A DNA stretch of 64,000 nucleotides. Source: Streptomyces sp. NRRL F-6676 (lineage in GTDB: Bacteria; Actinomycetota; Actinomycetes; Streptomycetales; Streptomycetaceae). Under the pieces are notes generated by a model that searched no databases, was not told where the DNA came from, and saw only the letters and a program-made list of their open reading frames with translations. Numbering within the stretch: position 1 is the stretch's first letter; every line of letters starts with the position of its first letter. Shown piece after piece: positions 52,818 through 63,546 of the stretch. The stretch spans positions 1-64,000 of the forward strand of contig NZ_JOHS01000021.1 in assembly GCF_000725625.1 (NCBI RefSeq). Reading direction: 5' to 3'. Position numbers and translations under genes: made by a program.

Positions 52818-53078
52818 ATGGAGGAACCGGAGAGCGTCGGGGGAGAGCGGCCGGAGGAACTGGGCGCGCGTGAACGGGCCGTGCTGGCCATGGAGCGGCG
52901 TGGCTTCGCCGGCCCCGGCGTGAAGGAGCGCGCGATACGTGAGCGGCTCGGGCTCGCCCCCGTCCGCTACTACCAGCTGCTCAACGCCCTGCTCGACGAT
53001 CCCCGGGCCCTCGCCCACGACCCGGTGACCGTCAACCGGCTGCGGCGGGTGCGCGAGGCCCGGCGCGCGGAGCGGTAG
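52818..53078 (+). CDS. DUF3263-type small DNA-binding-like protein
   Basis: 86 residues, MEEPESVGGERPEELGARE. The core ERRGFAGPGVKERAIRERLGLAPVRYYQLLNALLDDPRALAHDPVTVNRLRRVRE is a helix-turn-helix typical of the actinobacterial DUF3263 family. It is probably a small transcription factor; target unknown. Start chosen at 52818, where the family homology begins. Confidence 0.85.
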   Translation: MEEPESVGGERPEELGARERAVLAMERRGFAGPGVKERAIRERLGLAPVRYYQLLNALLDDPRALAHDPVTVNRLRRVREARRAER

Positions 53079-53230
53079 GCGGACGCAGCGGTAGGCGGAC
53101 GCAGCGGTGGGCGGCCCGGCGGCCGGGCCGGGCGCACGGCTCAGGCGTACGGGCGGCTCGGCGTACGGGCCGGACAGGCGTACAGGCGGGACAGGCGTAC
53201 GGTCGGGCCCGCGCGGATAGTGTCGAAGAC

Positions 53231-54136
53231 ATGGGCAGCCACACGGACTCCATGGACCCCGGGGACGCGTCGCACCGCACGGGTGACGCCGTCCCCACCG
53301 ATCCGACCGTTCCGACCCCCGCGACCGCGGCCGGGCGCGAGGGGCTGGAGGCGATCCTCGCCCGTCCCGGCCGGGCGGTCCTCGCCTTCGACTTCGACGG
53401 GACGCTCGCCCCGATCGTCGCCGACCCCGAGCAGGCCCGGGCACACCCCGACGCGGTGCCCGCGCTCGCCGCGCTCGCGCCGAAGGTGGCCTCGGTGGCC
53501 GTCGTCACCGGGCGCCCGGCGGGGGTCGCCGTCCGCCACGGGGGGTTCGCCGGGGTCGCCGGGCTCGAACACCTGGTGGTGCTCGGGCACTACGGCGCCG
53601 AGCGGTGGGACGCGGTGACCGGCACGGTCAGCGCGCCGGCGCCGCACCCCGGCGTCGCCGCCGTGCGGGCCGAGCTGCCGGGGGTGCTCGACGGGGTCGG
53701 GGCGTGGCGCGGGACCTGGGTGGAGGAGAAGGGCGGCCGGGCCGTCGCGGTCCACACGCGCCGGGCGGCCGATCCGCAGGCCGCGTTCGAGGCGCTGCGC
53801 GTGCCGCTGTCCGAGCTCGCGGCCCGGCACGGACTGATCGTCGAGCCGGGGCGGATGGTGCTCGAGCTGCGGCCGCCGGGGATGGACAAGGGGGTGGCGC
53901 TGTCGGAGTACGTGCGGGAGGTGGGTGCGGGGGCGGTGCTGTACGCGGGGGACGACCTGGGGGATCTGCCGGCGTTCGCGGCGGTGGAGGGGTTGCGGGG
54001 GGAGGGGGTGCCGGGGGTGCTGGTGTGCAGTGGCAGCGAGGAGGTGGCGGAGCTGGCGAAGCGCGCGGACGTGGTGGTCGACGGCCCCGCGGGCGTCGTG
54101 CGGGTACTGCGTGCGCTGGCGGCGCGGCTGGGGTAG
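53231..54136 (+). CDS. otsB: Trehalose-6-phosphate phosphatase
   Basis: 301 residues, HAD fold. The nucleophile motif FDFDGTLAPIV is near residue 54, motif II VVTGRPAGV, and motif III/IV LYAGDDLGDLPAF near residue 236. The cap region has WVEEKGGRAVAVHTRRA. It removes phosphate from trehalose-6-phosphate made by OtsA, whose gene converges on this one from 190 bp away. Trehalose protects spores and mycelium. ATG at 53231 starts MGSHTDSMDPGD; a shorter start is possible. Confidence 0.93.
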   Translation: MGSHTDSMDPGDASHRTGDAVPTDPTVPTPATAAGREGLEAILARPGRAVLAFDFDGTLAPIVADPEQARAHPDAVPALAALAPKVASVAVVTGRPAGVAVRHGGFAGVAGLEHLVVLGHYGAERWDAVTGTVSAPAPHPGVAAVRAELPGVLDGVGAWRGTWVEEKGGRAVAVHTRRAADPQAAFEALRVPLSELAARHGLIVEPGRMVLELRPPGMDKGVALSEYVREVGAGAVLYAGDDLGDLPAFAAVEGLRGEGVPGVLVCSGSEEVAELAKRADVVVDGPAGVVRVLRALAARLG

Positions 54137-54326
54137 ACGGGTCTTTCGCCCGCCGCCCTTACCCTTCCCGTCCCTTCAAGGGGCTCCGCCCCTTGGACCC
54201 CGGCACGGGGCTTCGCCCCGTTTCGCGCGCTTCGCCCCGTTTCGCGCCCACGCGGCGGAGCCGCATGGTGACACAGCCCCGCGCCCCTGTCAGGGGCGCG
54301 GGGAACCGCGCGATCCAGTCCTGCGC
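54137..54326. repeat. Intergenic copies of dispersed repeats
   Basis: CTTCAAGGGGCTCCGCCCC (also at 12326), two CGCTTCGCCCCGTTTCGC-type copies, and GGGGCGCGGGGAACCGCGCG occur between the convergent otsB and otsA genes. Several can pair, so the stretch may also terminate both transcripts. Confidence 0.7.
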
Positions 54327-55715
54327 TCAGTCCTCCAGCGCGTGCAGCTGGTCCAGGAACCAGCGGGACGGGGGGAGGGCCGTGCCCGCCGCCGCGAGCC
54401 GCTTCGCGCGTTCGGCGCGCTCGCCCGCCGGCATGGACAGCGCCTCGTGCAGCGCCTCCGCCGTCGCGACCACGTCGTACGGGTTCACCACCACCGCGTC
54501 CTCGCCCAGCTCCTCGTACGCCCCCGCCTCCCGCGACAGCACCAGCGCGCACCCCTCGTCGGAGACGAGCGGCACCTCCTTGGCGACCAGGTTCATGCCG
54601 TCCCGTACCGGGTTGACCAGGGCGACGTCGGCCAGCCGGTACGCCGCCAGCGACCGTGCGAAGTCGTCCTCGACGTGCAGCAGCACCGGCGTCCACCCGT
54701 CCGTGCCGTAGCGCGCGTTGACCGACTCGGCCACCCGGCGCACCTCCTCGGTGTACTCCCGGTACACCGCGAGATCCTGGCGGGAGGGGTAGGCGAACGC
54801 CACGTGCACCACCCGCTCGCGCCACTCAGGGCGGGAGGCGAGCAGCTGCTCGTAGGCGAGGAGTCCGCGCACGATGTTCTTCGACAGTTCCGTCCGGTCG
54901 ACCCGGACGATCGTCTTCCGGTCCGGGCCGATCTCCTCGCGCAGCACCGCCATCCGCTCGGCCACGTCGGCCTCGTGCGAGCGTGCGCGCAGGAAGTCGG
55001 CGTCGGCGCCGAGGCCGTGCACGCCGATCCGTGTGGAGCCGAGCCCGCCGACGAGCGCGTCCGCGCACGCGGTGAACGCGTCCGCCCAGCGGTGGGTGAG
55101 GAAGCCGAGCCGGTCGGCGCCGAGCATGCCGCGCAGCACCTGCTCGGCGATGTCGTCCGGGAGCAGCCGGAAGTAGTCGACCGGCGCCCACGGCGTGTGC
55201 GAGAAGTGCGCGATCCGCAGATCGGGGCGCAGCTCCCGGAGCATCCCCGGGACCAGGGTCAGGTGGTAGTCCTGCACCATCACGGCCGCGCCCTCGGCCG
55301 CCTCCTCGGCCAGCGCCTCGGCGAAGGCGCGGTTGTAGGCCTCGTAGGAGGCCCACTGGCGCCGGAACTCCTGATCGAACACCGGTTCGAGTGGGGTCTG
55401 GTACAGCATGTGGTGCACGAACCAGAGCACGGAATTGGCGATGCCGTTGTACGCGTCCGCGTGCACATCGGCCGGGACGTCCAGCATCCGTACGCCGTCC
55501 TCGCCGGCCCCGCGCCGCACCGCCTCGCGGTCGCCGTCGCTCAGCGCCGAGCAGACCCACAGCGCGCCCGCGTCCGGCCCGATGGCCGACAGCCCGGAGA
55601 CCAGCCCGCCACCGCCCCGTTTGGCGTGCAGCGAACCGTCCTCCCGCACCGTGTACGAGACGGGCCCCCGGTTGGAGGCGACCAGGACCTGAGCAGCACC
55701 GAACGTGGAAGCCAT
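54327..55715 (-). CDS. otsA: Alpha,alpha-trehalose-phosphate synthase
   Basis: 462 residues, GT20 retaining glycosyltransferase that joins UDP- or GDP-glucose and glucose-6-phosphate. Motifs are VLVASNRGPVSYTV at the N-terminus, GGGGLVSGLS (phosphate loop), VMVQDYHLTLVPGMLREL, FSHTPWAP, GFLTHRWADAF, VRVDRTELSKNI and VNPVRDGMNLVAKE followed by LVLSREAGAYEELG. Length is normal. Convergent with otsB rather than in an operon, which is the usual arrangement here in Streptomyces. Confidence 0.96.
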   Translation of the reverse strand: MASTFGAAQVLVASNRGPVSYTVREDGSLHAKRGGGGLVSGLSAIGPDAGALWVCSALSDGDREAVRRGAGEDGVRMLDVPADVHADAYNGIANSVLWFVHHMLYQTPLEPVFDQEFRRQWASYEAYNRAFAEALAEEAAEGAAVMVQDYHLTLVPGMLRELRPDLRIAHFSHTPWAPVDYFRLLPDDIAEQVLRGMLGADRLGFLTHRWADAFTACADALVGGLGSTRIGVHGLGADADFLRARSHEADVAERMAVLREEIGPDRKTIVRVDRTELSKNIVRGLLAYEQLLASRPEWRERVVHVAFAYPSRQDLAVYREYTEEVRRVAESVNARYGTDGWTPVLLHVEDDFARSLAAYRLADVALVNPVRDGMNLVAKEVPLVSDEGCALVLSREAGAYEELGEDAVVVNPYDVVATAEALHEALSMPAGERAERAKRLAAAGTALPPSRWFLDQLHALED

Positions 55716-55914
55716 ACGCCTGAACCTAGCCCGGCCCCGAAACCCTCAAACGTGGTGGAGGCGGATCACGGTGAGGGTCGCGCCACGTATCCGGCCCGTG
55801 CGCCCGACGACGACGGCCGCCGGCGCCGATGGAACGGCGTCTCCGGCCGACGGGACGGCGTCTCCGGCCGGGGCACACGTCCCGCGCGACCCGCGACCCG
55901 CGACCCGCACCCCC

Positions 55915-56859
55915 CTACGCCACCCTCCGGTCCGCGTACTCCGCGATCTGTGCCATCGGGGGGCGCTCCTCCGTGTCCACCGGATGCGTGTGCGGCTCGA
56001 AGCCGTTCGGGCCGCGGTCGAACTGGGTGAGGGTGGGGCGCAGCAGATGGCCGCGGGCCAGGCGGAGCTGGGCGGTGCGGTAGATCGCGGCGGCCATGCG
56101 CCCCAGCGCCTGGCCGTCCTGGTGGCGGTGGCGGCGCACGCCGACGTCGACCTGGGCGAGCGCGTCGAGGCCGACCGTGTGCAGCGCGTCCACCAGCATG
56201 CCCAGCTCGACGCCGTAGCCGACCGGGAACGGCAGCTGTTCGAGCAGCGAGCGGCGGGCCGCGTACTCGCCGCCGAGCGGCTGGACGAAGCCGGCCAGCA
56301 GCGGCCAGTGCATGTTGAGCAGCGGGCGGGCCATCAGCTCGGTGACCCGGCCGCCCTGCCCGGCGGCACCGGCCAGCGGACGGTCGTACATCGCCTTGAC
56401 CAGCTGCACCTCGGGATCGGTCAGCAGCGGTCCGACGATGCCGGTGACGAAGTCGGAGGAGAACTCGCGCAGATCGGCGTCGACGAAGCAGACGACGTCG
56501 CCGCGGGTGACCAGCAGCGAGCGCCACAGCACCTCGCCCTTGCCGGGGACGGCCGGGATGCGCGGCAGGATCGCGTCACGGTGCACGACCCGCGCGCCCG
56601 CCGCCGCGGCCACCTCGGCGGTGCGGTCGGTGGAGCCGGAGTCGACGACCACGATCTCGTCGACGAGCGGCACCTGGCGGACCAGGTCGCGGTGGATCGC
56701 GGCGACGATCTCGCCGACGGTCGCCTCCTCGTCGAGCGCGGGGAGCACCACGCTCACCGACTGGCCCGTGGCCCGCTTGGCGGCCATGACCTGGTGCAAC
56801 GGGCGGTCTGCCACGGACCATGAGCGTGCGCTCAGCCAATGCTCGACTTCCTCCAGCAC
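55915..56859 (-). CDS. gpgS: Glucosyl-3-phosphoglycerate synthase
   Basis: About 314 residues from a GTG at 56859 (VLEEVEHWL) with GGAG nine bases upstream; an ATG at 56910 is possible. GT-A fold: VSVVLPALDEEATVGEI near the start, VVVDSGSTDRT, PGKGEVLWRSL, and the metal motif CFVDADLREF. FVQPLGGEYAARRSLLEQLPFPVGYGVELGML is characteristic of GpgS (GT81). It makes glucosyl-3-phosphoglycerate, the precursor of methylglucose lipopolysaccharides or glucosylglycerate, an osmolyte pathway near the trehalose genes. Confidence 0.9.
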   Translation of the reverse strand: MLEEVEHWLSARSWSVADRPLHQVMAAKRATGQSVSVVLPALDEEATVGEIVAAIHRDLVRQVPLVDEIVVVDSGSTDRTAEVAAAAGARVVHRDAILPRIPAVPGKGEVLWRSLLVTRGDVVCFVDADLREFSSDFVTGIVGPLLTDPEVQLVKAMYDRPLAGAAGQGGRVTELMARPLLNMHWPLLAGFVQPLGGEYAARRSLLEQLPFPVGYGVELGMLVDALHTVGLDALAQVDVGVRRHRHQDGQALGRMAAAIYRTAQLRLARGHLLRPTLTQFDRGPNGFEPHTHPVDTEERPPMAQIAEYADRRVA

Positions 56860-56992
56860 GGTCGGTGGCTCCCTCTGTGATCCATCTCGCGGTACGGACG
56901 ACTCTCTCAAGTGTCCTGGCCTTCGGTTACAGTCTTGAACAACGCCGACGACCGCCGCATGCCGGGGTCGCCGACGTCACAACCGAATACCG

Positions 56993-57150
56993 CTCATCCA
57001 GAGGGGCAGAGGGACACGGCCCGATGAAGCCCCGGCAACCCTCCAGCCGGTCTCGTAGATCGCTGATCATCGTCGATCACTCCGCGAGGCTCCCGGCTAG
57101 GGAAGGTGCCAAATCCGTCTCACGGCGAGATGCGTCGTGAGGAAGATGAG
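56993..57150 (+). ncRNA. SAM-I riboswitch upstream of thrC
   Basis: CTCATCC at 56993 pairs with GAAGATGAG ending at 57150 to close P1. Between them are AGAGGGGCAGAGGGAC, GCCCCGGCAACC and GGTGCCAAATCC, the invariant core of S-box RNAs. The 3' P1 strand runs directly into GGAGAAAGG, the likely thrC ribosome site, so SAM binding probably blocks translation rather than forming a terminator (no terminator is seen). Confidence 0.93.
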
Positions 57151-57170
57151 GAGAAAGGGCCTCGCCTCAC

Positions 57171-58463
57171 ATGGCTGTGCAGACTGTCGCAGACACCACC
57201 CCCTCCGCCGCCGGTTCCGTCGATCTCGGCCCGGCCGCCGCCCTCTCCTGCCGCGAATGCGGCCACCGCGTGCCGCTCGGACCGGTGTTCGCCTGCGAGG
57301 AGTGTTTCGGGCCGCTGGAGATCGCGTACGACTTCTCGGCGCACGACACCGAGGAACTGCGCCGGAAGATCGAGGCCGGCCCCGCGAACATCTGGCGGTA
57401 CGCCCCGCTGCTGCCCGTCCCGGCCGACGTCGCGACGAAGCCGAACATCAACCCCGGCTGGACCAAGCTCGTCAAGGCCGACAACCTCGCCCGTGAACTC
57501 GGCGTCACCGGCGGGCTGTACGTGAAGGACGACTCCGGCAACCCGACGCACTCCTTCAAGGACCGCGTCGTCGCCCAGGCCATCGAGGCCGCCCGCGCCT
57601 TCGGCTTCACCACCCTGTCCTGCTCCTCCACCGGCAACCTGGCCGGCGCGGTGGGCGCCGCCGCCGCCCGGGCCGGCTTCCGCTCCTGCGTGTTCATCCC
57701 GCACGACCTGGAGCAGGGCAAGGTCGTCATGGCCGCGGTCTACGGCGGCGAGCTCGTCGGCATCGAGGGCAACTACGACGACGTGAACCGTTTCTGCTCG
57801 GAGTTGATCGGCGACCCGGTGGGCGAGGGCTGGGGCTTCGTCAACGTCAACCTGCGGCCGTACTACGCCGAGGGGTCCAAGACGCTGGCGTACGAGATCT
57901 GCGAGCAGCTCGGCTGGCGGCTGCCCGACCAGCTCGTGGTGCCGATCGCCTCCGGCTCCCAGCTGACGAAGATCGACAAGGGGCTGCGCGAGCTGATCCA
58001 GCTCGGCCTGGTCGAGGACAGGCCCTACAAGATCTTCGGCGCCCAGGCCGAGGGCTGTTCGCCGGTGTCGACCGCGTTCAAGGCGGGCCATGACGTCGTA
58101 CGGCCGCAGAAGCCGGACACGATCGCCAAGTCGCTGGCGATCGGCAACCCGGCCGACGGGCCCTACGTCCTGGACATCGCGCGCCGCACCGGCGGGGCGG
58201 TGGAGGACGTCGACGACGAGCAGATCGTCGACGCGATCCGACTGCTGGCGCGGACCGAGGGCATCTTCGCGGAGACGGCCGGCGGTGTGACGGTCGGCGT
58301 CACGCGGAAGCTGATCGAGGCGGGCGTGCTCGACCCGACGCTGACGACCGTCGTCCTCAACACGGGTGACGGCCTCAAGACGCTGGACGCGGTGGCGGGT
58401 ACGGGGCTCACCGCGACGATCCGGCCGTCCCTGGACTCCTTCCGGGAGGCGGGGCTCGCGTAG
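57171..58463 (+). CDS. thrC: Threonine synthase
   Basis: 430 residues, PLP enzyme that converts O-phosphohomoserine to threonine. N-terminal zinc-ribbon-like CRECGHRVPLGPVFACEEC near residues 24-42 is typical of the long actinobacterial form. The PLP lysine is in GNPTHSFKDRVV near residue 130, and CSSTGNLAGAVGAAAARAG binds phosphate. Its control by a SAM riboswitch makes sense because homoserine is the branch point between threonine and methionine. ATG at 57171 lies 12-14 bases after the ribosome site. Confidence 0.95.
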   Translation: MAVQTVADTTPSAAGSVDLGPAAALSCRECGHRVPLGPVFACEECFGPLEIAYDFSAHDTEELRRKIEAGPANIWRYAPLLPVPADVATKPNINPGWTKLVKADNLARELGVTGGLYVKDDSGNPTHSFKDRVVAQAIEAARAFGFTTLSCSSTGNLAGAVGAAAARAGFRSCVFIPHDLEQGKVVMAAVYGGELVGIEGNYDDVNRFCSELIGDPVGEGWGFVNVNLRPYYAEGSKTLAYEICEQLGWRLPDQLVVPIASGSQLTKIDKGLRELIQLGLVEDRPYKIFGAQAEGCSPVSTAFKAGHDVVRPQKPDTIAKSLAIGNPADGPYVLDIARRTGGAVEDVDDEQIVDAIRLLARTEGIFAETAGGVTVGVTRKLIEAGVLDPTLTTVVLNTGDGLKTLDAVAGTGLTATIRPSLDSFREAGLA

Positions 58464-58557
58464 GCGCCTCCCGCCGGATCCCCTTCCCGTTCCTCTTCCG
58501 TACGCGTTCCGCGCGCCCCTACGGGCGCCTCGCATCCGACCGGAGGTCATCACCCCC

Positions 58558-58833
58558 ATGAGCGTCACCGTTCGCATCCCCACCATCCTGCGCACCTACA
58601 CCGGCGGCAAGGCCGAGGTCGACGCCGAGGGCGCGACCCTCGGCGAGGTCATCGCGGACCTGGAGAAGAACCACACCGGCATCGCGGCCCGGGTCCTGGA
58701 CGACCAGGGCAAGCTGCGCCGCTTCGTCAACGTGTACGTCAACGACGACGACGTCCGCTTCGAGCAGGGGCTCGACACGGCGACGCCGGAGGGTGCGGGC
58801 GTGTCGATCATTCCGGCGGTGGCCGGCGGCTGA
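58558..58833 (+). CDS. ThiS/MoaD-like ubiquitin-fold sulfur carrier
   Basis: 91 residues, MSVTVRIPTILRTYTGGKAEV, beta-grasp fold ending in VSIIPAVAGG. The C-terminal Gly-Gly is the thiocarboxylate site. It probably carries sulfur for cysteine, methionine or cofactor synthesis. In mycobacteria the relative CysO works with CysM; here thrC is next. The start at 58558 follows GGAGG about ten bases upstream. Confidence 0.9.
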   Translation: MSVTVRIPTILRTYTGGKAEVDAEGATLGEVIADLEKNHTGIAARVLDDQGKLRRFVNVYVNDDDVRFEQGLDTATPEGAGVSIIPAVAGG

Positions 58834-59308
58834 GCGGCCGACGACCGAGCGGCCGGTGGCCGAGCGGCCGAGCGGCTGACGTTACCTTCGGTAATGTCGA
58901 TCACTGTGCGTTCATCGGATTGCCCCCTCCGTAAGAGAAACGGAGGGGGCAATTCTGCATGGTTGAGCGCGGTACAGTTGGGGAACGCACCCCGGATTTC
59001 TGTGACCGGGGGAGGGGGATCCTGCCGCGCTTCCGACAAGAAGCAGCCAAAGTGTGCGGGCCTTTTGTGACTATTGCGCCTTTTGTGCGGCCCGACTTGC
59101 CCTGAATTCCGGGGAATTCTCCGTATATTCCCGACCCGTCGCGCTCAGATTTCTCGTCCGACTGACCTGTTGCAGACGGCAGTTGGACAGATACATTCAG
59201 CCGCGGTCGACGCGTTCCGGCGCACGCCCCCAACCGTTGGGGGGTGAGGTCTGACCCGGATCCGCGAAGTGCGGGTCCGTGCAAGGGCCAGTAATAGGGG
59301 AGTTGGGC
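58834..59308. promoter_or_regulatory. Intergenic region with the cold-shock gene leader
   Basis: No gene seen. The left part ends with the terminator at 58919-58953. The AT-richer middle (59040-59170) is where the csp promoter should be. The last ~130 bases probably form the long structured 5' leader common to cold-shock genes. Confidence 0.55.
58919..58953 (+). terminator. Terminator after the ThiS/MoaD-like gene
   Basis: ATTGCCCCCTCCGT pairs exactly with 58940-58953 over an AAGAGAA loop; T-rich sequence follows. Confidence 0.85.
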
Positions 59309-59512
59309 ATGGCTCAGGGCACCGTCAAGTGGTTCAACGCGGAGAAGGGGTACGGCTTCATCGCGGTCGACGGTGGTGCGGATGTGTTCGTCCACTACAG
59401 CGCGATCCAGATGGACGGTTACCGCACTCTGGAAGAGGGCCAGCGGGTCGAGTTCGAGATCTCGCAGGGTCAGAAGGGGCCGCAGGCGGACATGGTCCGC
59501 GTTGCCGGCTGA
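59309..59512 (+). CDS. Cold-shock protein, CspA family
   Basis: 67 residues, [20 protein letters not shown], with both RNA-binding motifs: RNP1 (KGYGFI) and RNP2 (VFVHYSAI). It is a single-stranded nucleic acid chaperone in the cytoplasm. Length and sequence are normal for the Streptomyces SC7-type proteins. It is monocistronic, with a long upstream leader and a hairpin downstream. Confidence 0.95.
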   Translation: MAQGTVKWFNAEKGYGFIAVDGGADVFVHYSAIQMDGYRTLEEGQRVEFEISQGQKGPQADMVRVAG

Positions 59513-59543
59513 CGCGCGCGCCGACTGACAGTTCGACGTGAAC

Positions 59544-59583
59544 GAAGGGCTCGTGGGCACCGTCGGGTGCCCGCGGGCCCTTC
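59544..59583 (+). terminator. Terminator after the cold-shock gene
   Basis: GAAGGGCTCGTGGGCACC pairs with GGTGCCCGCGGGCCCTTC (59566-59583) with two G-T type mismatches. A second GGGCCCGCGGGCCC block follows. Confidence 0.8.
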
Positions 59584-59635
59584 GGTCTGTCCGGGCCCGC
59601 GGGCCCTTCGGCCGTCCGGGTCCGACGGGGTGGCG

Positions 59636-59662
59636 CTTGCACTCTCGGGGGGTGAGTGCTAA
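59636..59662. promoter_or_regulatory. CIRCE element 1 (HrcA operator)
   Basis: GCACTC at 59639-59644, nine bases, then GAGTGCTAA at 59654-59662; the left arm (CTTGCACTC) has two changes from TTAGCACTC. HrcA binds here to repress groEL2 until heat shock. Confidence 0.88.
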
Positions 59663-59671
59663 TCATTGGCG

Positions 59672-59698
59672 TTAGCACTCACACGGTGAGAGTGACAA
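59672..59698. promoter_or_regulatory. CIRCE element 2 (HrcA operator)
   Basis: TTAGCACTC at 59672-59680, nine bases, GAGTGACAA at 59690-59698 (one change in the right arm). It is 122 bp before the groEL2 ATG. With element 1 it gives tandem HrcA control, and the inner arms together form a perfect 11-bp inverted repeat. Confidence 0.9.
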
Positions 59699-59717
59699 CG
59701 AAGGACCGGGTCGGTGA

Positions 59718-61445
<1,728 letters not shown>

Positions 61446-61534
61446 TCCTCCCCGGGCCCGGCCACCCACCGGGCCCACCGAGGATCGGACGCCGGTCCGA
61501 GCCCGTCGGTGCGCTGAAGCAGCGCCGGTACGCG

Positions 61535-61581
61535 CGCGAGAGGGCGGCACTCCCCACCCCGGGGGGTGCCGCCCTCTCGCG
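61535..61581 (+). terminator. Terminator downstream of groEL2
   Basis: CGCGAGAGGGCGGCAC pairs exactly with 61566-61581; the loop is C/G-rich. Confidence 0.88.
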
Positions 61582-61729
61582 TGTCCGGCGCCGCTCGTGG
61601 GGGAGGCGCGGGGCAAGTCACGGGGCCGGCGGGAATGCCGGGACGGCCCCCGCGCATTGACCCTCGTGTGCGCATTGCATGCGCGTGCACATAACGACCG
61701 GTTCTCCCACGTCCCCGAGGAGTCTCCCT

Positions 61730-62872
61730 ATGACCGCCCCCGCCTCCGTCGCCACGTCCGAGTCCGGCGGCCGCGCCGCGCGGATCCTCTCCCGCCCCGT
61801 CGCCCTGAACGGCCTGACCGTCCCCAACCGCATCGTCATGGCGCCGATGACCCGGCAGTTCTCCCCGGGCGGCATCCCCGGCGAGGACGTCGTGTCGTAC
61901 TACGCCCGCCGTGCCGCCGCGGGCGTCGGCCTGATCGTCACCGAGGGCACGTACGTCGGCCACGCCTCGGCCGGTGACAGCGACCGGGTGCCCCGCTTCC
62001 ACGGCGAGGAGCAGCTGGCGGGCTGGGCGAAGGTCGCCGAGGCGGTGCACGCGGCGGGCGGCACGATCGTGCCGCAGCTCTGGCACATCGGCATGGTCCG
62101 CGAGGAGGGCCGCCCGCCCTTCGCGGACGCCCCCGCCGTCGGCCCCTCCGGACTGCGCATCGGCGCCGACGAGGCCACCGGCAGGGCGATGACCAGGCAG
62201 GACCTGGACGACGTCATCGCCGCCTTCGCCGACGCGGCCGCCGCCGCGGAGCGCATCGGCTTCGACGGCGTCGAACTGCACGGAGCCCACGGCTACCTCC
62301 TCGACCAGTTCCTCTGGGCCGCCACCAACCGCCGCACCGACGCCTACGGCGGCGACCCGGTCGCCCGTACGCGGTTCGCGGCGGAGATCGTCGAGGCCGT
62401 ACGGGAGCGGGTGTCGCCGGAGTTCCCGGTGATCTTCCGCTACTCGCAGTGGAAGGGCGGCGCGTACGACGCGCGGCTCACCGAGACGCCCGAGGAGCTG
62501 GAGGCGATCCTCACGCCGCTCGCCGCGGCCGGGGTGGACGCCTTCCACGCCTCCACCCGGCGCTACTGGCTGCCCGAGTTCGACGGCTCGGACCTCAACC
62601 TCGCGGGCTGGTCGAAGAAGCTGACCGGCAAGCCGTCCATCACCGTCGGCTCGGTCGGCCTGGACGGGGAGTTCAACCGCTCCTTCACCGGTGAGGGCGC
62701 GCCCGTCCGCAGCATCGACGAACTCCTGGACCGGCTGGAGCGCGACGAGTTCGACCTCGTCGCCGTCGGCCGCGCGCTGCTCCAGGACCCGCAGTGGGCG
62801 GCGAAGGTGCTGGCCGGCCGCTTCGACGAGCTGGCCCCCTACGACCCGGCCGCCGCGAAGACCCTGAGCTGA
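61730..62872 (+). CDS. NADH:flavin oxidoreductase, old yellow enzyme family
   Basis: 380 residues, TIM-barrel FMN enzyme. VPNRIVMAPMTRQFSPGG near residue 28 and GFDGVELHGAHGYLLDQFLW near residue 180 are family motifs, followed by NRRTDAYGGD and AVGRALLQDPQWAAKV (phosphate-binding). It reduces activated C=C bonds of an unknown substrate using NAD(P)H. The ATG at 61730 has GAGGAG nine bases upstream. Monocistronic. Confidence 0.93.
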   Translation: MTAPASVATSESGGRAARILSRPVALNGLTVPNRIVMAPMTRQFSPGGIPGEDVVSYYARRAAAGVGLIVTEGTYVGHASAGDSDRVPRFHGEEQLAGWAKVAEAVHAAGGTIVPQLWHIGMVREEGRPPFADAPAVGPSGLRIGADEATGRAMTRQDLDDVIAAFADAAAAAERIGFDGVELHGAHGYLLDQFLWAATNRRTDAYGGDPVARTRFAAEIVEAVRERVSPEFPVIFRYSQWKGGAYDARLTETPEELEAILTPLAAAGVDAFHASTRRYWLPEFDGSDLNLAGWSKKLTGKPSITVGSVGLDGEFNRSFTGEGAPVRSIDELLDRLERDEFDLVAVGRALLQDPQWAAKVLAGRFDELAPYDPAAAKTLS

Positions 62873-62921
62873 GCCGGGGAAACCCTGAGCTGAACCGGGA
62901 GGCGGGGGCCGGGGCCGCCGC

Positions 62922-63503
62922 TCACAGGCCCCCGCCCATCGGTTCGATGTCGACCCGCACCGGGTGGCCCCACACGCGCAGCACCTCGTAGTCGGTGAAC
63001 TCGTGCACCAGCCGGTACGCCATCGCCGGGCGGGGCCCCCGGCGCTGGGCGTTCAGATACAGCTCCGCCTCGCGCCGGTCGCGGCGCGGGGTGCCGCACA
63101 GCTGCCACTCCTGCCCGTTCCACGCCTCGGGCAGCCAGCGCTGCTGCGGCTGCGGGCGGTCCTCCCGCGTGCCGTACCGGGAGGCGACGCGCTCGCCGGG
63201 ACCGGCCGCCGTCCGGCGCGGCCCGCCGCCGTCGTACTCCGCGCGCCGGGCCGCCCGGCGCCGCGTCTCGCAGAGCAGACACAGATCGGGCGCGTCCTCG
63301 TCCACCGGCCCGGTCGGGTGCTCGGCGCACCGGGTCGTCGGCCGGTCCCCGCCGACGCTCTCCTCCAGCAGGGCGAGCGCCCGCTTGAGATCGTCCCTGG
63401 CCTCGAACAGCTTGACGTCCGGTGTGTCGGTGCTCAGCTCCTCGCCATGATCCCCGAGCACCCGGAGCGCCCGCCCGAGCGCGGTGGCCTGTGCGTGGTT
63501 CAT
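62922..63503 (-). CDS. Conserved hypothetical protein with CxxC pair
   Basis: 193 residues, MNHAQATALGRALRVLGDHG. The N-terminal helical part has KLFEARDDLKRALALLEESV. The middle has RCAEHPTGPV and LCLLCETRRRAARRAEY, a possible zinc-binding pair. The end has WLPEAWNGQEWQLCGTPRRDRREAELYL and YRLVHEFTDYEVLRVWGHPVRVDIEPMGGG, an alpha/beta domain. I do not recognise the family. Start chosen at 63503, since the longer frame is low-complexity. Leftward, downstream of the acetyltransferase gene. Confidence 0.72.
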   Translation of the reverse strand: MNHAQATALGRALRVLGDHGEELSTDTPDVKLFEARDDLKRALALLEESVGGDRPTTRCAEHPTGPVDEDAPDLCLLCETRRRAARRAEYDGGGPRRTAAGPGERVASRYGTREDRPQPQQRWLPEAWNGQEWQLCGTPRRDRREAELYLNAQRRGPRPAMAYRLVHEFTDYEVLRVWGHPVRVDIEPMGGGL

Positions 63504-63546
63504 GTCCGCCAGGGTCGCACACGCCACCGACAGCGCGGGGCGCCGG

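Noticed and set aside
59654..59680. GAGTGCTAA-N9-TTAGCACTC as a reversed CIRCE element
   Set aside because: The half-sites are in the wrong order for CIRCE; they are the inner arms of two properly ordered, adjacent CIRCE elements.
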